From Vibrio panuliri (GTDB taxonomy: Bacteria > Pseudomonadota > Gammaproteobacteria > Enterobacterales > Vibrionaceae): a DNA stretch of 64,000 nucleotides. This document shows positions 8,773 through 18,439 of the stretch, piece after piece. The stretch covers positions 1,736,001-1,800,000 of the forward strand of contig NZ_AP019654.1 in assembly GCF_009938205.1 (NCBI RefSeq), given 5' to 3'. Numbering within the stretch: position 1 is the first letter of the stretch; every line of letters starts with the position of its first letter. The notes beneath the pieces are model-generated. The model did not search any database. It had not been told where the DNA came from and saw only the letters and a program-made list of their open reading frames with translations. The position numbers were made by a program, and so were the translations under genes.

Positions 8773-8788
8773 AGTGATGGTCATCACA
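8773..8788 (-). promoter_or_regulatory. candidate CRP-cAMP site upstream of the VOC-dhaK-dhaL operon
   Basis: AGTGA-TGGTCA-TCACA differs from TGTGA-N6-TCACA at one position and has exact 6-base spacing. It lies about 67-82 bases upstream of the first start codon, a normal activating distance, which would fit catabolite control of a keto-sugar kinase. Confidence 0.6.
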
Positions 8789-9091
8789 GTGAATGGATGT
8801 TATTTATTGCTTTATTTTCAGCGCCTTACAAGGATTAAGATTGAGCGCTTGAGCAAGTGCAACATGTTAAATCAAATGCGCTGTTTACTTGTTAGATTAA
8901 AAAGCTGCCGCTGAGCGTTGCCTATCCACGCTTAAAGCAACATCAAAAAATGGAGTAATAAAGGTCAATTCAGGGCAAGTGCAACAAGTGAGGGAGCTCA
9001 CATAATTGGATAAAAGCGACGAAAGATTCTTGAGCCGCTAGACATGACTCTGCTCTAACCGATTAAAATTGACCAAGTCTATTAGAGCGCT
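8789..9091. other. intergenic, no gene seen
   Basis: This is the rest of the gap between the dha-like operon promoter region and the IS30-type HTH gene. It is AT-rich in its first part. I see no gene, clear repeat or confident terminator in it. Confidence 0.4.
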
Positions 9092-9445
9092 TTACTTAGC
9101 ACTCGGACAGGAAATCAGCTGCTCCAGTTGCTCAATCGACAACTCTGGATGATGGCTTAGAATAAACCGCTTGCAGTTATCAGCGCTTAGGCCAAGTCGA
9201 GTAAGCTCTTGCCATAGCTCTTGGTATTGATTCTCTGTGATTTGTTGGTGGTATTTTTTCCGATATGCCGCCATTTGCTGCGCCAGTTGCGGTTCATACC
9301 CATAGAGACCAGAGTTACGGTTAATCTCTCTGCTGACTGTCGAACGATGGATGTTCAACTGCTTGGCGATCTCAGATTGGTTTTTCCCCTCTTTCCTCAA
9401 TGCCCAGATTTGCAAACGCTTTGCTTTTGTCAGTTGTTGATACAT
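9092..9445 (-). CDS. stand-alone IS30-type helix-turn-helix protein
   Basis: 117 residues. Residues 1-45 match the N-terminal HTH of IS30-family transposases (QIWALRKEGKNQSEIAKQLN, then HRSTVSREINRNSG). The remainder is a helical tail ending SCPSAK, with no DDE catalytic domain; a full IS30 transposase is about 320-390 residues. No transposase remnant or IS ends are visible on either side, so it resembles a domesticated or independent DNA-binding protein more than a decayed element. It sits downstream of gyrA and of the RRF-family-like gene, on the same strand. Confidence 0.75.
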   Translation of the reverse strand: MYQQLTKAKRLQIWALRKEGKNQSEIAKQLNIHRSTVSREINRNSGLYGYEPQLAQQMAAYRKKYHQQITENQYQELWQELTRLGLSADNCKRFILSHHPELSIEQLEQLISCPSAK

Positions 9446-9541
9446 AACGCTCTTCTCGCTCCTTGAACAGATGTATAACCGTTAAGTGCTAGGCTATATA
9501 TTGTCCTAATCACGGATAAAAAACCGTGAATAATCAAGCAA

Positions 9542-9574
9542 TATACTCAAGTGACTTCTAGATGCAGGATTCAG
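9542..9574 (+). repeat. solo 33-nt repeat end (copy 1)
   Basis: It starts TATACTCAAGTGACTTC and ends GATGCAGGATTCAG, matching the left end of the 267-bp element at 61063-61329 with few differences. No matching right end is nearby. It lies between the IS30-type HTH gene and the RRF-family-like gene. Confidence 0.8.
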
Positions 9575-9588
9575 GGGCAAGGAAGAAG

Positions 9589-9978
9589 TTACAGCGTATC
9601 GCTTTCAAAACGAGCTTTACGCGCGTCAGTGATATCGCACCCCGTCACTTCCATCATTTCAGCAAGCGTTATGTTGGGGTTGTTGTTCAATAACTGGGCG
9701 AGTTGCTGCTCTAGTGTCACTGGAGGTTCGATGCTCGCAAGTGCCACCGATAACTTGGTAATTGTAAATTGATGAGCAAGCGAATCTTCTATTCTTAAAG
9801 CAACTAATAGATCAGACAAACTTGAATAGTCACCGACCAATAACCAGTTTCGTGAACGACGGACACGCTTAAGTTCACATCCAAACTGTGTTGCCAGTGC
9901 ACGAGTTACATTTGACTGTTCACGTCCGACGCGGTGAATAAATGAAGGGAGTGAGATTGAATAACGTTCATTAGGCAT
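9589..9978 (-). CDS. small protein, probably the Vibrio 'ribosome recycling factor family' (RRF_GI-like) type
   Basis: 129 residues without signal peptide or membrane segment. The N-terminus carries SISLPSFIHRVGREQ, which I associate, from memory and with moderate certainty, with the Vibrio protein family named after ribosome recycling factor; it is not RRF itself (about 185 residues). A basic patch (ELKRVRRSRNW) and an HTH-like C-terminal stretch (ITLAEMMEVTGCDITDARKAR) suggest nucleic-acid contact. The start codon lies two bases after the U-tract of the gyrA terminator and has no Shine-Dalgarno sequence; no other ATG gives a sensible protein. Confidence 0.7.
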   Translation of the reverse strand: MPNERYSISLPSFIHRVGREQSNVTRALATQFGCELKRVRRSRNWLLVGDYSSLSDLLVALRIEDSLAHQFTITKLSVALASIEPPVTLEQQLAQLLNNNPNITLAEMMEVTGCDITDARKARFESDTL

Positions 9979-9980
9979 AG

Positions 9981-10006
9981 AAAAAAACCGAGCACAAGGC
10001 TCGGTT
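9981..10006 (-). terminator. gyrA intrinsic terminator
   Basis: An 8-bp perfect stem (gaaccgagc side and gctcggttt side on the transcribed strand, loop cttgt) is followed by seven U residues. It begins 19 bases after the gyrA stop and ends two bases before the start codon of the next gene. Confidence 0.9.
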
Positions 10007-10025
10007 CCATTTTCAGTTCAAAAGA

Positions 10026-12665
10026 TTACTCTTCAGATTCTTCTGCAGAATCATCCGCTTGATCATTTGAGTTTACTTCAGCTTGTGGTGCTTCAGTTGC
10101 GACAACTTCGCCTTCTTCACCTTCTGGCAGTTCAACTTCTTCAACTTCGTCAATGCGTTGAAGTCCAACCACAGATTCGTCAGCAGCAGTACGGATTAGT
10201 GTCACACCTTGAGTGTTACGACCAACCTGACTCACTTCCGCTACACGTGTACGTACTAGCGTACCTGCGTCTGTGATCATCATCATTTCATCGCCAACTT
10301 CAACTTGAACAGCGCCAACTACTGGGCCGTTACGTTCTGAAACCTTGATAGAAACAACACCTTGTGTCGCACGACCTTTGATTGGGTACTCAGCCAGTTC
10401 AGTACGCTTACCGTAACCATTTTGCGTTACTGTTAGAATGTCACCGTCATTGGCAGGAACAATCAATGATACTACTTGGTCTTCATCCGCCAGTTTCATA
10501 CCGCGAACACCCGCCGCAGTACGACCCATAGCACGTACTTTGTCTTCGCTAAAGCGAACCACTTTACCCGCTTTAGAGAACAGCATGATGTCGCTTTGAC
10601 CATCAGTGATATCCACACCGATTAGCTCATCATCGTCACGCAGGTTAACCGCAATCAGACCGTTAGAACGTACGTTGGCAAACTGATCAAGTGACGTCTT
10701 CTTAACTGTACCATCGCCTGTTGCCATAAAGATAAACTTATCAGCACTAAACTCAGAAACAGGAAGAATCGCCGTAATGCGTTCGCCATCTTCTAGAGGA
10801 AGAATATTGACGATCGGCTTACCACGTGCGGTACGGCTAGCATGCGGCAATTGGTAAACTTTAAGTCGGTATGTCTTACCACGGGTAGAGAAACATAAGA
10901 TGTTGTCGTGAGTATTCGCAACAAGCAGACGCTCGATGTAATCCTCTTCTTTCATCTTAGTTGCACTCTTACCTTTACCACCACGACGCTGTGCTTCGTA
11001 GTCGCTTAGGATTTGGTACTTCACATAACCTTCATGAGACAGCGTTACCACAACGTCTTCACGTGCGATTAGCTCTTCCATGTCAATGTCGTGGCTCGCT
11101 GCAGTAATTTCTGTACGACGAGCATCGCCGAATCCGTCACGAACCGCTTCTAGCTCTTCACGAATCACTTCCATCAGACGCTCAGTGCTCGCAAGAATGT
11201 GCATAAGCTCTGCGATTTCTTCTAGTAGTACTTTGTACTCGTCTAGAATCTTCTCATGCTCAAGACCTGTTAGCTTGTGTAGGCGTAGGTCAAGAATCGC
11301 TTGCGCTTGCTGCTCTGTCAGGAAGTATTGACCATCACGAATGCCGTATTGAGGCTCTAGCCACTCAGGACGAGCCGCATCAGTGCCAGCACGCTCAAGC
11401 ATTGCCGCTACGTTGCCTAGATCCCAACCACGCGCGATCAAGCCAGCTTTCGCTTCTGCAGGTGTTGGAGCATTACGGATTAAATCAATGATTTCATCAA
11501 TGTTTGCCAGTGCCAGTGCCAAACCTTCAAGAAGGTGTGCACGTTCACGAGCTTTACGCAATTCGTAGATAGTACGACGAGTCACCACTTCACGACGGTG
11601 GTTAACGAAGCACTTCAACATCTCTTTTAGGTTGAAGAGTTTTGGCTGACCATTATCTAGGGCAACCATGTTGATGCCGAATGTTGTTTGCAGCTGAGTT
11701 TGAGCGTAAAGGTTGTTTAGAACCACTTCGCCAACCGCATCACGCCTACATTCGATAACGATACGCATACCGTCTTTATCAGACTCGTCACGTAGCGCGC
11801 TAATGCCTTCAACTTTCTTATCTTTAACAAGCTCTGCAATCTTTTCGATTAGACGAGCTTTGTTCACCTGGTAAGGAATCTCAGTAACAATAATGGTTTC
11901 TTTGCCATTTTTGTCTGTTTCGACATCCGCTTTAGAACGCATGTAAATTTTGCCGCGACCAGTTTTGTACGCGTCTACAATGCCTTTACGACCACTAATA
12001 AGCGCCGCTGTTGGGAAGTCCGGACCAGGAATGTATTCCATTAGCTCATCAATCGTGATCTCTTCATTATTGATGTACGCCAAGCAACCATCGATAACTT
12101 CACCAAGGTTGTGCGGTGGAATATTGGTTGCCATACCTACCGCGATACCAGAGGCACCATTTACCAATAGGTTTGGAATTTTAGTTGGAAGAACTGCAGG
12201 AATTTGCTCCGTACCATCGTAGTTTGGTACGTAATCCACTGTCTCTTTGTCTAAGTCAGCCAATAGCTCGTGTGCAATTTTTGACATACGAACTTCGGTG
12301 TAACGCATTGCTGCTGCTGAGTCGCCATCGATCGAGCCAAAGTTACCTTGACCGTCGACTAGCATGTAACGCAGTGAGAACGGTTGTGCCATACGTACAA
12401 TAGTGTCGTATACAGCACTATCACCATGCGGGTGATATTTACCGATTACGTCGCCAACAACACGGGCAGATTTTTTATATGGTTTATTCCAATCGTTGCC
12501 TAGTACATTCATCGCGAACAAAACGCGGCGGTGTACTGGTTTTAGGCCATCACGCACATCTGGAAGAGCACGACCCACGATAACTGACATCGCGTAGTCT
12601 AGGTACGAACCTCTAAGCTCGTCTTCAATGTTTACGGGCGTGATCTCTTTAGCTAAATCGCTCAT
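10026..12665 (-). CDS. gyrA: DNA gyrase subunit A
   Basis: 879 residues, close to the 875 of E. coli. The breakage-reunion domain includes catalytic Tyr122 (AMRYTEV), and the quinolone-resistance region reads GDSAVYDT, i.e. wild-type Ser83 and Asp87. The GyrA box ([11 protein letters not shown] near residue 560) precedes a six-bladed C-terminal wrapping domain, and the protein ends in an acidic tail rich in Glu/Asp. It introduces negative supercoils with GyrB. It is divergent from ubiG, as in E. coli, with its own terminator. Confidence 0.99.
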   Translation of the reverse strand: MSDLAKEITPVNIEDELRGSYLDYAMSVIVGRALPDVRDGLKPVHRRVLFAMNVLGNDWNKPYKKSARVVGDVIGKYHPHGDSAVYDTIVRMAQPFSLRYMLVDGQGNFGSIDGDSAAAMRYTEVRMSKIAHELLADLDKETVDYVPNYDGTEQIPAVLPTKIPNLLVNGASGIAVGMATNIPPHNLGEVIDGCLAYINNEEITIDELMEYIPGPDFPTAALISGRKGIVDAYKTGRGKIYMRSKADVETDKNGKETIIVTEIPYQVNKARLIEKIAELVKDKKVEGISALRDESDKDGMRIVIECRRDAVGEVVLNNLYAQTQLQTTFGINMVALDNGQPKLFNLKEMLKCFVNHRREVVTRRTIYELRKARERAHLLEGLALALANIDEIIDLIRNAPTPAEAKAGLIARGWDLGNVAAMLERAGTDAARPEWLEPQYGIRDGQYFLTEQQAQAILDLRLHKLTGLEHEKILDEYKVLLEEIAELMHILASTERLMEVIREELEAVRDGFGDARRTEITAASHDIDMEELIAREDVVVTLSHEGYVKYQILSDYEAQRRGGKGKSATKMKEEDYIERLLVANTHDNILCFSTRGKTYRLKVYQLPHASRTARGKPIVNILPLEDGERITAILPVSEFSADKFIFMATGDGTVKKTSLDQFANVRSNGLIAVNLRDDDELIGVDITDGQSDIMLFSKAGKVVRFSEDKVRAMGRTAAGVRGMKLADEDQVVSLIVPANDGDILTVTQNGYGKRTELAEYPIKGRATQGVVSIKVSERNGPVVGAVQVEVGDEMMMITDAGTLVRTRVAEVSQVGRNTQGVTLIRTAADESVVGLQRIDEVEEVELPEGEEGEVVATEAPQAEVNSNDQADDSAEESEE

Positions 12666-12943
12666 AGAGCCATTATCCCTCTATTATCAGATCGTAAATA
12701 CGATTCGTGTAAGGTGCAAAAATATAACACACAAATCGTCACTTCGGCATCACTTTCCCTCTCCTTTTATCAGGTTGTGAGGTCTGTTGTGAATCAATTG
12801 CCGACTATTTGCACACAACTTGCATATCATACTGAAAGTTGGTTGTTTTATAACCAAAACTAACGAAAACAACATTCTCTATGGAGCGATGTTGATTTGT
12901 CGCTATAATGCCAAACGAAGTTTGCCAAATAGATAAATGGATT

Positions 12944-13651
12944 ATGACTAAACAACTCAACGTAGATCCGAACGAAATCAAGAAGTTTGAAGAGATGGCA
13001 TCCCGTTGGTGGGATTTAGAAGGCGAGTTTAAGCCTTTGCATCAAATCAACCCGCTACGTCTCAATTATGTATTAGATAATGCCAACGGTCTTTTTGGTA
13101 AAACCGTACTGGATGTTGGCTGTGGCGGCGGAATTTTAGCTGAAAGCATGGCAAAGCAAGGGGCAATCGTTACTGGGCTTGATATGGGTAAAGAGCCTTT
13201 GGAAGTGGCTCGATTGCACGCTCTCGAAACGGGAACAAAGCTCAGCTACATTCAAAGCACTATCGAAGAGCACGCTGCAGACCATGCTGGTCATTACGAT
13301 GTCGTCACCTGTATGGAGATGCTAGAGCACGTCCCTGATCCACTGTCTGTTATTCAATCTTGTGCGGCATTGGTTAAGCCTGGCGGCCACGTTTTCTTTT
13401 CGACATTAAACCGCAATATTAAGTCATACCTCTTTGCGATTGTCGGCGCAGAAAAACTGCTAAAAATCGTACCTGAGGGGACGCACGACCATGACAAATT
13501 CATCCGCCCTTCTGAAATGATCAAAATGATCGATCAAACGGATCTCATTGAATATGGCATGACAGGATTGCATTACAACCCTCTGACTGACACGTACAAA
13601 TTAGGGCGAAATGTCGATGTGAACTACATTGTCCACACGCGAAAATTCTAG
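12944..13651 (+). CDS. ubiG: ubiquinone biosynthesis O-methyltransferase UbiG
   Basis: 235 residues; the E. coli enzyme has 240. It is a class I SAM-dependent methyltransferase with motif [12 protein letters not shown] (about residues 52-62), then the acidic end of strand two (GLDMG) and [11 protein letters not shown]. It performs both O-methylations of ubiquinone synthesis. The start [11 protein letters not shown] is chosen by family length; 12 extra in-frame codons upstream lack support. It is divergent from gyrA, with a good terminator downstream. Confidence 0.97.
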   Translation: MTKQLNVDPNEIKKFEEMASRWWDLEGEFKPLHQINPLRLNYVLDNANGLFGKTVLDVGCGGGILAESMAKQGAIVTGLDMGKEPLEVARLHALETGTKLSYIQSTIEEHAADHAGHYDVVTCMEMLEHVPDPLSVIQSCAALVKPGGHVFFSTLNRNIKSYLFAIVGAEKLLKIVPEGTHDHDKFIRPSEMIKMIDQTDLIEYGMTGLHYNPLTDTYKLGRNVDVNYIVHTRKF

Positions 13652-13676
13652 CTTGCTTAAATATCATTCGATCTGA

Positions 13677-13706
13677 GGCGGTAGCACATTGTGCCCGCCT
13701 TTTTTA
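13677..13706 (+). terminator. ubiG intrinsic terminator
   Basis: A ggcgg-gcac / gtgc-ccgcc stem with a 2-base bulge and ATT loop, followed by seven T residues, starting 26 bases after the ubiG stop. Confidence 0.9.
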
Positions 13707-13951
13707 TCGGATCTTGCACGATTTTCGTGCGATCGATTCCAGAATAAACAGGTAAAATTTCAATACCTTTTTTTGTCTAAGATCAAGATATTTTTTTTTC
13801 GTTGTGGTTAACAAAGAACCGAATCAAAAACCGTAATTTTATACAGTCACGCCACGCCTAATTTCATCGGTTAGTATCCACTTACTGAATTTTTTAATTA
13901 ACCAGTTATCCACAGGAACTGCACGATCTTCAACTTGAAAATGCCCCTCAA
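13707..13951 (+). promoter_or_regulatory. nrdA upstream region with DnaA box(es)
   Basis: AT-rich region before nrdA. A perfect DnaA box, TTATCCACA, lies at 13906-13914, and a degenerate one (GTATCCACT) about 32 bases upstream at 13874-13882. In E. coli the nrdAB promoter is controlled by DnaA through a pair of boxes, so conserved DnaA control is a reasonable inference. Confidence 0.65.
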
Positions 13952-13999
13952 TAGCACTATCTTGTAACCCGCAAGCAAAATGACCCCTATATCTTGTGT
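13952..13999 (+). promoter_or_regulatory. tandem NrdR boxes upstream of nrdA
   Basis: Two 16-bp matches to the NrdR box (acaCwAtATaTwGtgt) lie at 13952-13967 (tagCACTATCTTGTaa) and 13984-13999 (ccccTATATCTTGTGT). Their starts are 32 bp apart, i.e. three helical turns, the classic arrangement. The second box matches at nearly every conserved position and ends 6 bases before the -10 hexamer TATAAT (14006-14011), so bound NrdR would cover the -35. Confidence 0.8.
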
Positions 14000-14106
14000 T
14001 TGCACTATAATTAACAGATAGATTTTGATCACAAAGCCGAATAATAATTTACAACAAGTACAATAAAACACGGCTTTCATCAGTTTTGTTAGGGAAATGA
14101 AGCAGA

Positions 14107-16389
14107 ATGAAACAACAACTCACTGTCACAAAGCGTGATGGCCGAAAAGAGACCATTGACCTAGAGAAAATCCACCGTGTTATTACATGGGCGGCGGAAG
14201 GTCTCGACAATGTTTCGGTATCACAAGTAGAACTAAGAGCTCACATTCAGTTCTACGACGGCATTACTACATCCGACATTCACGAGACTATCATCAAGTC
14301 TGCCGCTGACCTGATATCTGAAGAAACGCCAGATTATCAATACCTAGCAGCACGCTTGGCGGTTTTCCACTTGCGTAAAAAGGCCTACGGTCAGTATGAG
14401 CCACCAACGCTCTACAACCACGTATCTCGACTCGTCGAGATGGGTAAATATGACCAACACATTCTTGAGGATTACACTAAAGCTGAACTGGATGAACTAA
14501 ACTCATACATTCAACATGACCGTGATTTAGATTTCTCCTACGCCGCGGTGAAACAGCTTGAAGGTAAATACTTCGTGCAGAACCGTGTATCCGGTGAGAT
14601 CTACGAAAGCGCGCAGTTCCTTTATATTCTTGTCTCAGCGTGTTTGTTCGCCAAATACCCGAAAGAGACGCGTCTTGACTACATCAAACGGTTTTACGAT
14701 GCGACGTCAACATTCAAGATTTCTCTGCCTACGCCAATCATGTCTGGCGTACGTACCCCTACTCGTCAGTTCAGCTCATGTGTACTGATTGAGTGTGGTG
14801 ATAGCCTAGATTCGATCAACGCAACGGCAAGCTCGATTGTTCGTTACGTTTCTCAACGCGCTGGTATCGGCATCAATGCTGGTCGTATTCGTGCGTTGGG
14901 CTCTGAAATTCGTGGTGGTGAAGCATTCCATACTGGCTGTATCCCATTCTACAAATACTTCCAAACGGCAGTTAAATGCTGTTCACAGGGCGGTGTACGT
15001 GGTGGCGCTGCGACTGTGTTCTACCCAATGTGGCACGGCGAAGCACGTTCTCTATTGGTGTTAAAGAACAACCGTGGTGTAGAAGAAAACCGAGTTCGTC
15101 ATATGGACTACGGCGTGCAGTTGAACAAACTGATGTACCAACGCCTAGTTGAAGGTGGCAACATCACCCTATTCTCTCCATCAGATGTTCCTGGGCTTTA
15201 TGATGCGTTCTTTGAGAACCAAGCCGAGTTTGAACGTTTGTATGTGAAGTACGAAAACGATCCATCAATCAAGAAAGAAACGGTGAAAGCGATTGAAATG
15301 TTCTCGCTACTTATGCAAGAACGCGCTTCAACAGGCCGTATCTACATTCAGAACGTCGATCACTGTAATACTCATAGCCCGTTTGATTCGGAAGTTGCAC
15401 CTGTTCGTCAATCAAACCTATGTTTGGAAATCGCACTACCAACTAAACCGTTGGTTAACGTTGAAGATGATTCTGGTGAGATTGCACTCTGCACGCTATC
15501 TGCATTCAACCTTGGCGCAATCAACGAACTGGATGATCTTAAAGAGCTTTCTGAGCTAGTGGTTCGCGCACTTGATGCACTGCTTGATTACCAAGACTAC
15601 CCGCTTCCAGCGGCGTACAAGTCAACGATGAACCGTCGTACTCTTGGTGTGGGTGTCATTAACTTCGCATACTACCTAGCGAAGCATGGCGTGAAATACT
15701 CAGATGGTAGCGCAAACGGTCTAACCCACCGTACCTTTGAAGCGATTCAATACTACCTACTAAAAGCATCTGTAGAACTAGCGAAAGAGCAAGGCAAGTG
15801 TCCGTTATTCCACGAAACGAACTACGCCAAAGGTCTGATGCCGATCGACACCTACAAGAAAGATATCGATCTTGTGTGTGATGAGCCATTGCACTATGAC
15901 TGGGATGAGCTACGTAAAGAGATCATGGAACATGGTCTACGTAACTCAACGCTAACCGCTTTGATGCCATCTGAAACTTCGTCTCAGATTTCAAACGCAA
16001 CTAACGGTATCGAACCGCCGCGTGGCTACGTGTCAGTTAAAGCGTCTAAGGATGGTATTTTGAAACAGGTTGTGCCTGATTTCCTTAACCTTAAAGAACG
16101 CTACGAGTTGCTGTGGAATATTGGTTCTAACGACGGTTACTTACACCTAGTTGGCATCATGCAGAAGTTTGTTGACCAAGCAATTTCAGCCAACACTAAC
16201 TATGACCCTAGCAGCTTTGAAAGCGGTAAAGTACCAATGAAGAAACTGCTACAAGACCTGCTCACCGCGTACAAGTATGGTGTAAAAACACTTTACTACC
16301 ATAACACTCGTGACGGTGCGAAAGACGATCAGAAAGATGCAGTACAACCTGCTGATGACGATTGCGCAGGCGGCGGTTGTAAGATCTAA
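14107..16389 (+). CDS. nrdA: ribonucleoside-diphosphate reductase class Ia, alpha subunit
   Basis: 760 residues, the same size class as E. coli NrdA (761). The N-terminal ATP-cone (about 1-95, VTKRDGRKETIDLEKIHRVI) gives allosteric activity control. Active-site cysteines are visible in QFSSCVLIECG, SNLCLEIA and IALCTLSAFN, and the C-terminal shuttle pair is in DDCAGGGCKI. It reduces NDPs to dNDPs with NrdB. It is first gene of nrdA-nrdB-yfaE. Confidence 0.99.
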   Translation: MKQQLTVTKRDGRKETIDLEKIHRVITWAAEGLDNVSVSQVELRAHIQFYDGITTSDIHETIIKSAADLISEETPDYQYLAARLAVFHLRKKAYGQYEPPTLYNHVSRLVEMGKYDQHILEDYTKAELDELNSYIQHDRDLDFSYAAVKQLEGKYFVQNRVSGEIYESAQFLYILVSACLFAKYPKETRLDYIKRFYDATSTFKISLPTPIMSGVRTPTRQFSSCVLIECGDSLDSINATASSIVRYVSQRAGIGINAGRIRALGSEIRGGEAFHTGCIPFYKYFQTAVKCCSQGGVRGGAATVFYPMWHGEARSLLVLKNNRGVEENRVRHMDYGVQLNKLMYQRLVEGGNITLFSPSDVPGLYDAFFENQAEFERLYVKYENDPSIKKETVKAIEMFSLLMQERASTGRIYIQNVDHCNTHSPFDSEVAPVRQSNLCLEIALPTKPLVNVEDDSGEIALCTLSAFNLGAINELDDLKELSELVVRALDALLDYQDYPLPAAYKSTMNRRTLGVGVINFAYYLAKHGVKYSDGSANGLTHRTFEAIQYYLLKASVELAKEQGKCPLFHETNYAKGLMPIDTYKKDIDLVCDEPLHYDWDELRKEIMEHGLRNSTLTALMPSETSSQISNATNGIEPPRGYVSVKASKDGILKQVVPDFLNLKERYELLWNIGSNDGYLHLVGIMQKFVDQAISANTNYDPSSFESGKVPMKKLLQDLLTAYKYGVKTLYYHNTRDGAKDDQKDAVQPADDDCAGGGCKI

Positions 16390-16431
16390 GCTAGGTCTTA
16401 AGGCAACACTAGTATTCTTTCATGAACATTC

Positions 16432-16452
16432 GCCCCTTGAAGTTCGAGGGGC
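16432..16452 (+). other. intercistronic hairpin between nrdA and nrdB
   Basis: A stem gcccct / aggggc with a 9-base loop lies in the 83-base nrdA-nrdB spacer, with no T-tract. It could modulate the nrdA:nrdB transcript ratio or mRNA decay; it is not a convincing terminator. Confidence 0.5.
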
Positions 16453-16472
16453 TTAAAAGGAATTGAGGCAGC

Positions 16473-17606
16473 ATGGCTTACAGTACTTTTAATCAAAACA
16501 AAAATGACCAACTTAAAGAACCAATGTTCCTTGGTCAGTCAGTTAACGTTGCACGTTACGACCAACAAAAATTCGAGATTTTTGAAAAACTGATCGAAAA
16601 GCAATTGTCATTCTTCTGGCGTCCAGAAGAGGTTGATGTATCAAGCGATCGCATCGACTACAACAAGCTTCCAGATCATGAAAAACATATTTTCATCTCA
16701 AACCTGAAATACCAAACGCTACTGGATTCTATTCAAGGCCGTAGCCCGAACGTCGCGTTACTTCCTTTGGTTTCACTACCTGAGCTGGAAACATGGATTG
16801 AGACATGGTCATTCTCTGAAACGATTCACTCACGTTCATACACCCATATTATTCGTAATATCGTCAATGACCCAGGTATCGTGTTCGACGACATCGTTGA
16901 GAACGAGCACATCCTCAAGCGCGCGAAAGATATTGCTCACTACTACGATGACCTTATTCAGATGACCAATGACTACCATCGCCTAGGCGAAGGTACACAC
17001 GTGATTGGCGGCGAAGAAGTGAAGATCACTCTTTATGATCTGAAGAAGAAACTTTATGTGTGTCTAATGTCAGTCAATGCACTAGAAGCGATTCGTTTCT
17101 ACGTAAGTTTTGCTTGTTCATTTGCCTTTGCAGAACGTGAGCTGATGGAAGGTAACGCGAAAATCATCAAGTTGATTGCTCGTGATGAAGCACTGCATCT
17201 CACTGGCACCCAGCATATGATCAACCTTCTGCGTAACGGTCAAGATGACTTCTCATTTATGCAAGTTGCAGAAGAGTGCAAGCAAGAGTGTTTCGACCTA
17301 TTCAAAGAAGCGGCTGAGCAAGAAAAAGAGTGGGCTGAATACCTATTCAAAGATGGCTCAATGATCGGTTTGAACAAAGACATCCTATGCCAGTACGTTG
17401 AATATATCACCAACGTTCGTATGCAAGCTGTCGGTCTACCAGCAGCCTACCCTGGCGCGACATCAAACCCAATTCCTTGGATCAACGCATGGTTGTCATC
17501 AGATAACGTTCAGGTTGCACCACAAGAAGCTGAAATTTCATCTTACCTAGTGGGTCAGATTGAAAGTGATGCGCACGCAGACGACTTCAAGGACTTCGAA
17601 CTTTAA
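16473..17606 (+). CDS. nrdB: ribonucleoside-diphosphate reductase class Ia, beta subunit
   Basis: 377 residues (E. coli 376). The radical tyrosine is in the conserved context [11 protein letters not shown], and diiron ligands are in [18 protein letters not shown] and [11 protein letters not shown]. The subunit houses the diferric-tyrosyl radical cofactor that starts catalysis in NrdA. GAGG precedes the ATG. The stop codon overlaps the yfaE start by one base (TAATG), so the ferredoxin is translationally coupled. Confidence 0.99.
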   Translation: MAYSTFNQNKNDQLKEPMFLGQSVNVARYDQQKFEIFEKLIEKQLSFFWRPEEVDVSSDRIDYNKLPDHEKHIFISNLKYQTLLDSIQGRSPNVALLPLVSLPELETWIETWSFSETIHSRSYTHIIRNIVNDPGIVFDDIVENEHILKRAKDIAHYYDDLIQMTNDYHRLGEGTHVIGGEEVKITLYDLKKKLYVCLMSVNALEAIRFYVSFACSFAFAERELMEGNAKIIKLIARDEALHLTGTQHMINLLRNGQDDFSFMQVAEECKQECFDLFKEAAEQEKEWAEYLFKDGSMIGLNKDILCQYVEYITNVRMQAVGLPAAYPGATSNPIPWINAWLSSDNVQVAPQEAEISSYLVGQIESDAHADDFKDFEL

Positions 17607-17884
17607 TGGCGCGAGTTAAAATCAACGGCACGACCACCATCGTTTCAAACTCTAGTAATACACTATTAGAGTCACTGGAAAACGCAGGCGTGGAAGTAGA
17701 ATACAACTGTCGAGACGGACACTGCGGCGCATGCCGATGCAAGCTAAAGTCAGGCGAAGTTGAATACGTTGGTTTTGCAATGGCTTATACCCAAGCAGAT
17801 GAGATCTTACCTTGTATTACCCGAGCAAAAAGTGACATTGAGCTCGACGAAGTGGTGTACAAGCTAAAAGAAAAACGTGCTTAA
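17606..17884 (+). CDS. yfaE: YfaE-type 2Fe-2S ferredoxin, NrdB cofactor maintenance
   Basis: 92 residues forming a plant-type ferredoxin. The 2Fe-2S ligands follow the CxxxxCxxC pattern in CRDGHCGACRC plus a distant Cys in EILPCIT. In E. coli YfaE supplies electrons to rebuild the NrdB diferric-tyrosyl cofactor. The ATG overlaps the nrdB stop by one base. Confidence 0.96.
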   Translation: MARVKINGTTTIVSNSSNTLLESLENAGVEVEYNCRDGHCGACRCKLKSGEVEYVGFAMAYTQADEILPCITRAKSDIELDEVVYKLKEKRA

Positions 17885-17900
17885 TTGAAGCCAAAAACGT

Positions 17901-17930
17901 AAAAGACCAGTCAATGACTGGTCTTTTTTG
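17901..17930. terminator. nrd operon terminator, probably bidirectional
   Basis: A 12-bp perfect stem (aaaagaccagtc / gactggtctttt), 3-base loop, then T-run. A-rich sequence on the left side would also serve the convergent gene at 18008. Confidence 0.92.
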
Positions 17931-18007
17931 TATTCGAAGCAAATAACTAATCACGAACAACTTTGCATCAACAAAGCAAAGGGTTGCAAAAAAAGTCATT
18001 AACCAAA

Positions 18008-18262
18008 TTAAGCTTGGTTCAGAGCTGGCCCTGCTAACAATTGATCCGCCGTCCCCATGGAAATGGCTTTACCAGCAATTTCTCGTCCGCCATCATCAAA
18101 TAGCGATAAACGGTAACCCATTCCTTGGTGGGAGTCACACTCTTCTGGAGTTCGACGCCAAAGCGAATGCACATCATATTGGCTTGAATTAAACGCCTCG
18201 CCTAATACTACTTTTTGACTCGCTACCTGATACCAAACCAAAATCTTAGACTGCTGGAACAT
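18008..18262 (-). CDS. small hypothetical protein
   Basis: 84 residues, no signal peptide or membrane segment. Begins MFQQSKILVWYQVASQKVVL and has a compact mixed alpha/beta composition (GYRLSLFDDGGREIAG). I do not recognise a family. AAGGAGG five bases before the ATG at 18262 is one of the strongest ribosome binding sites in the window and rules out the ATG at 18280. Convergent with yfaE. Confidence 0.7.
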   Translation of the reverse strand: MFQQSKILVWYQVASQKVVLGEAFNSSQYDVHSLWRRTPEECDSHQGMGYRLSLFDDGGREIAGKAISMGTADQLLAGPALNQA

Positions 18263-18439
18263 ACCACCCTCCTTGTGCATTTCTGCCCAGAACTTCTAGT
18301 TTAAGATCAATCTGGCAAAGATCACGTGTCAATTTTAAGAATTCTTCATTTTTCTTTAATTAACATAGGGATAAATCTTAGATGATTTTCGTATAAGCCA
18401 GTCCAGATAGCGCGCGAAACACCTGTAAAGCAGAGAAGA

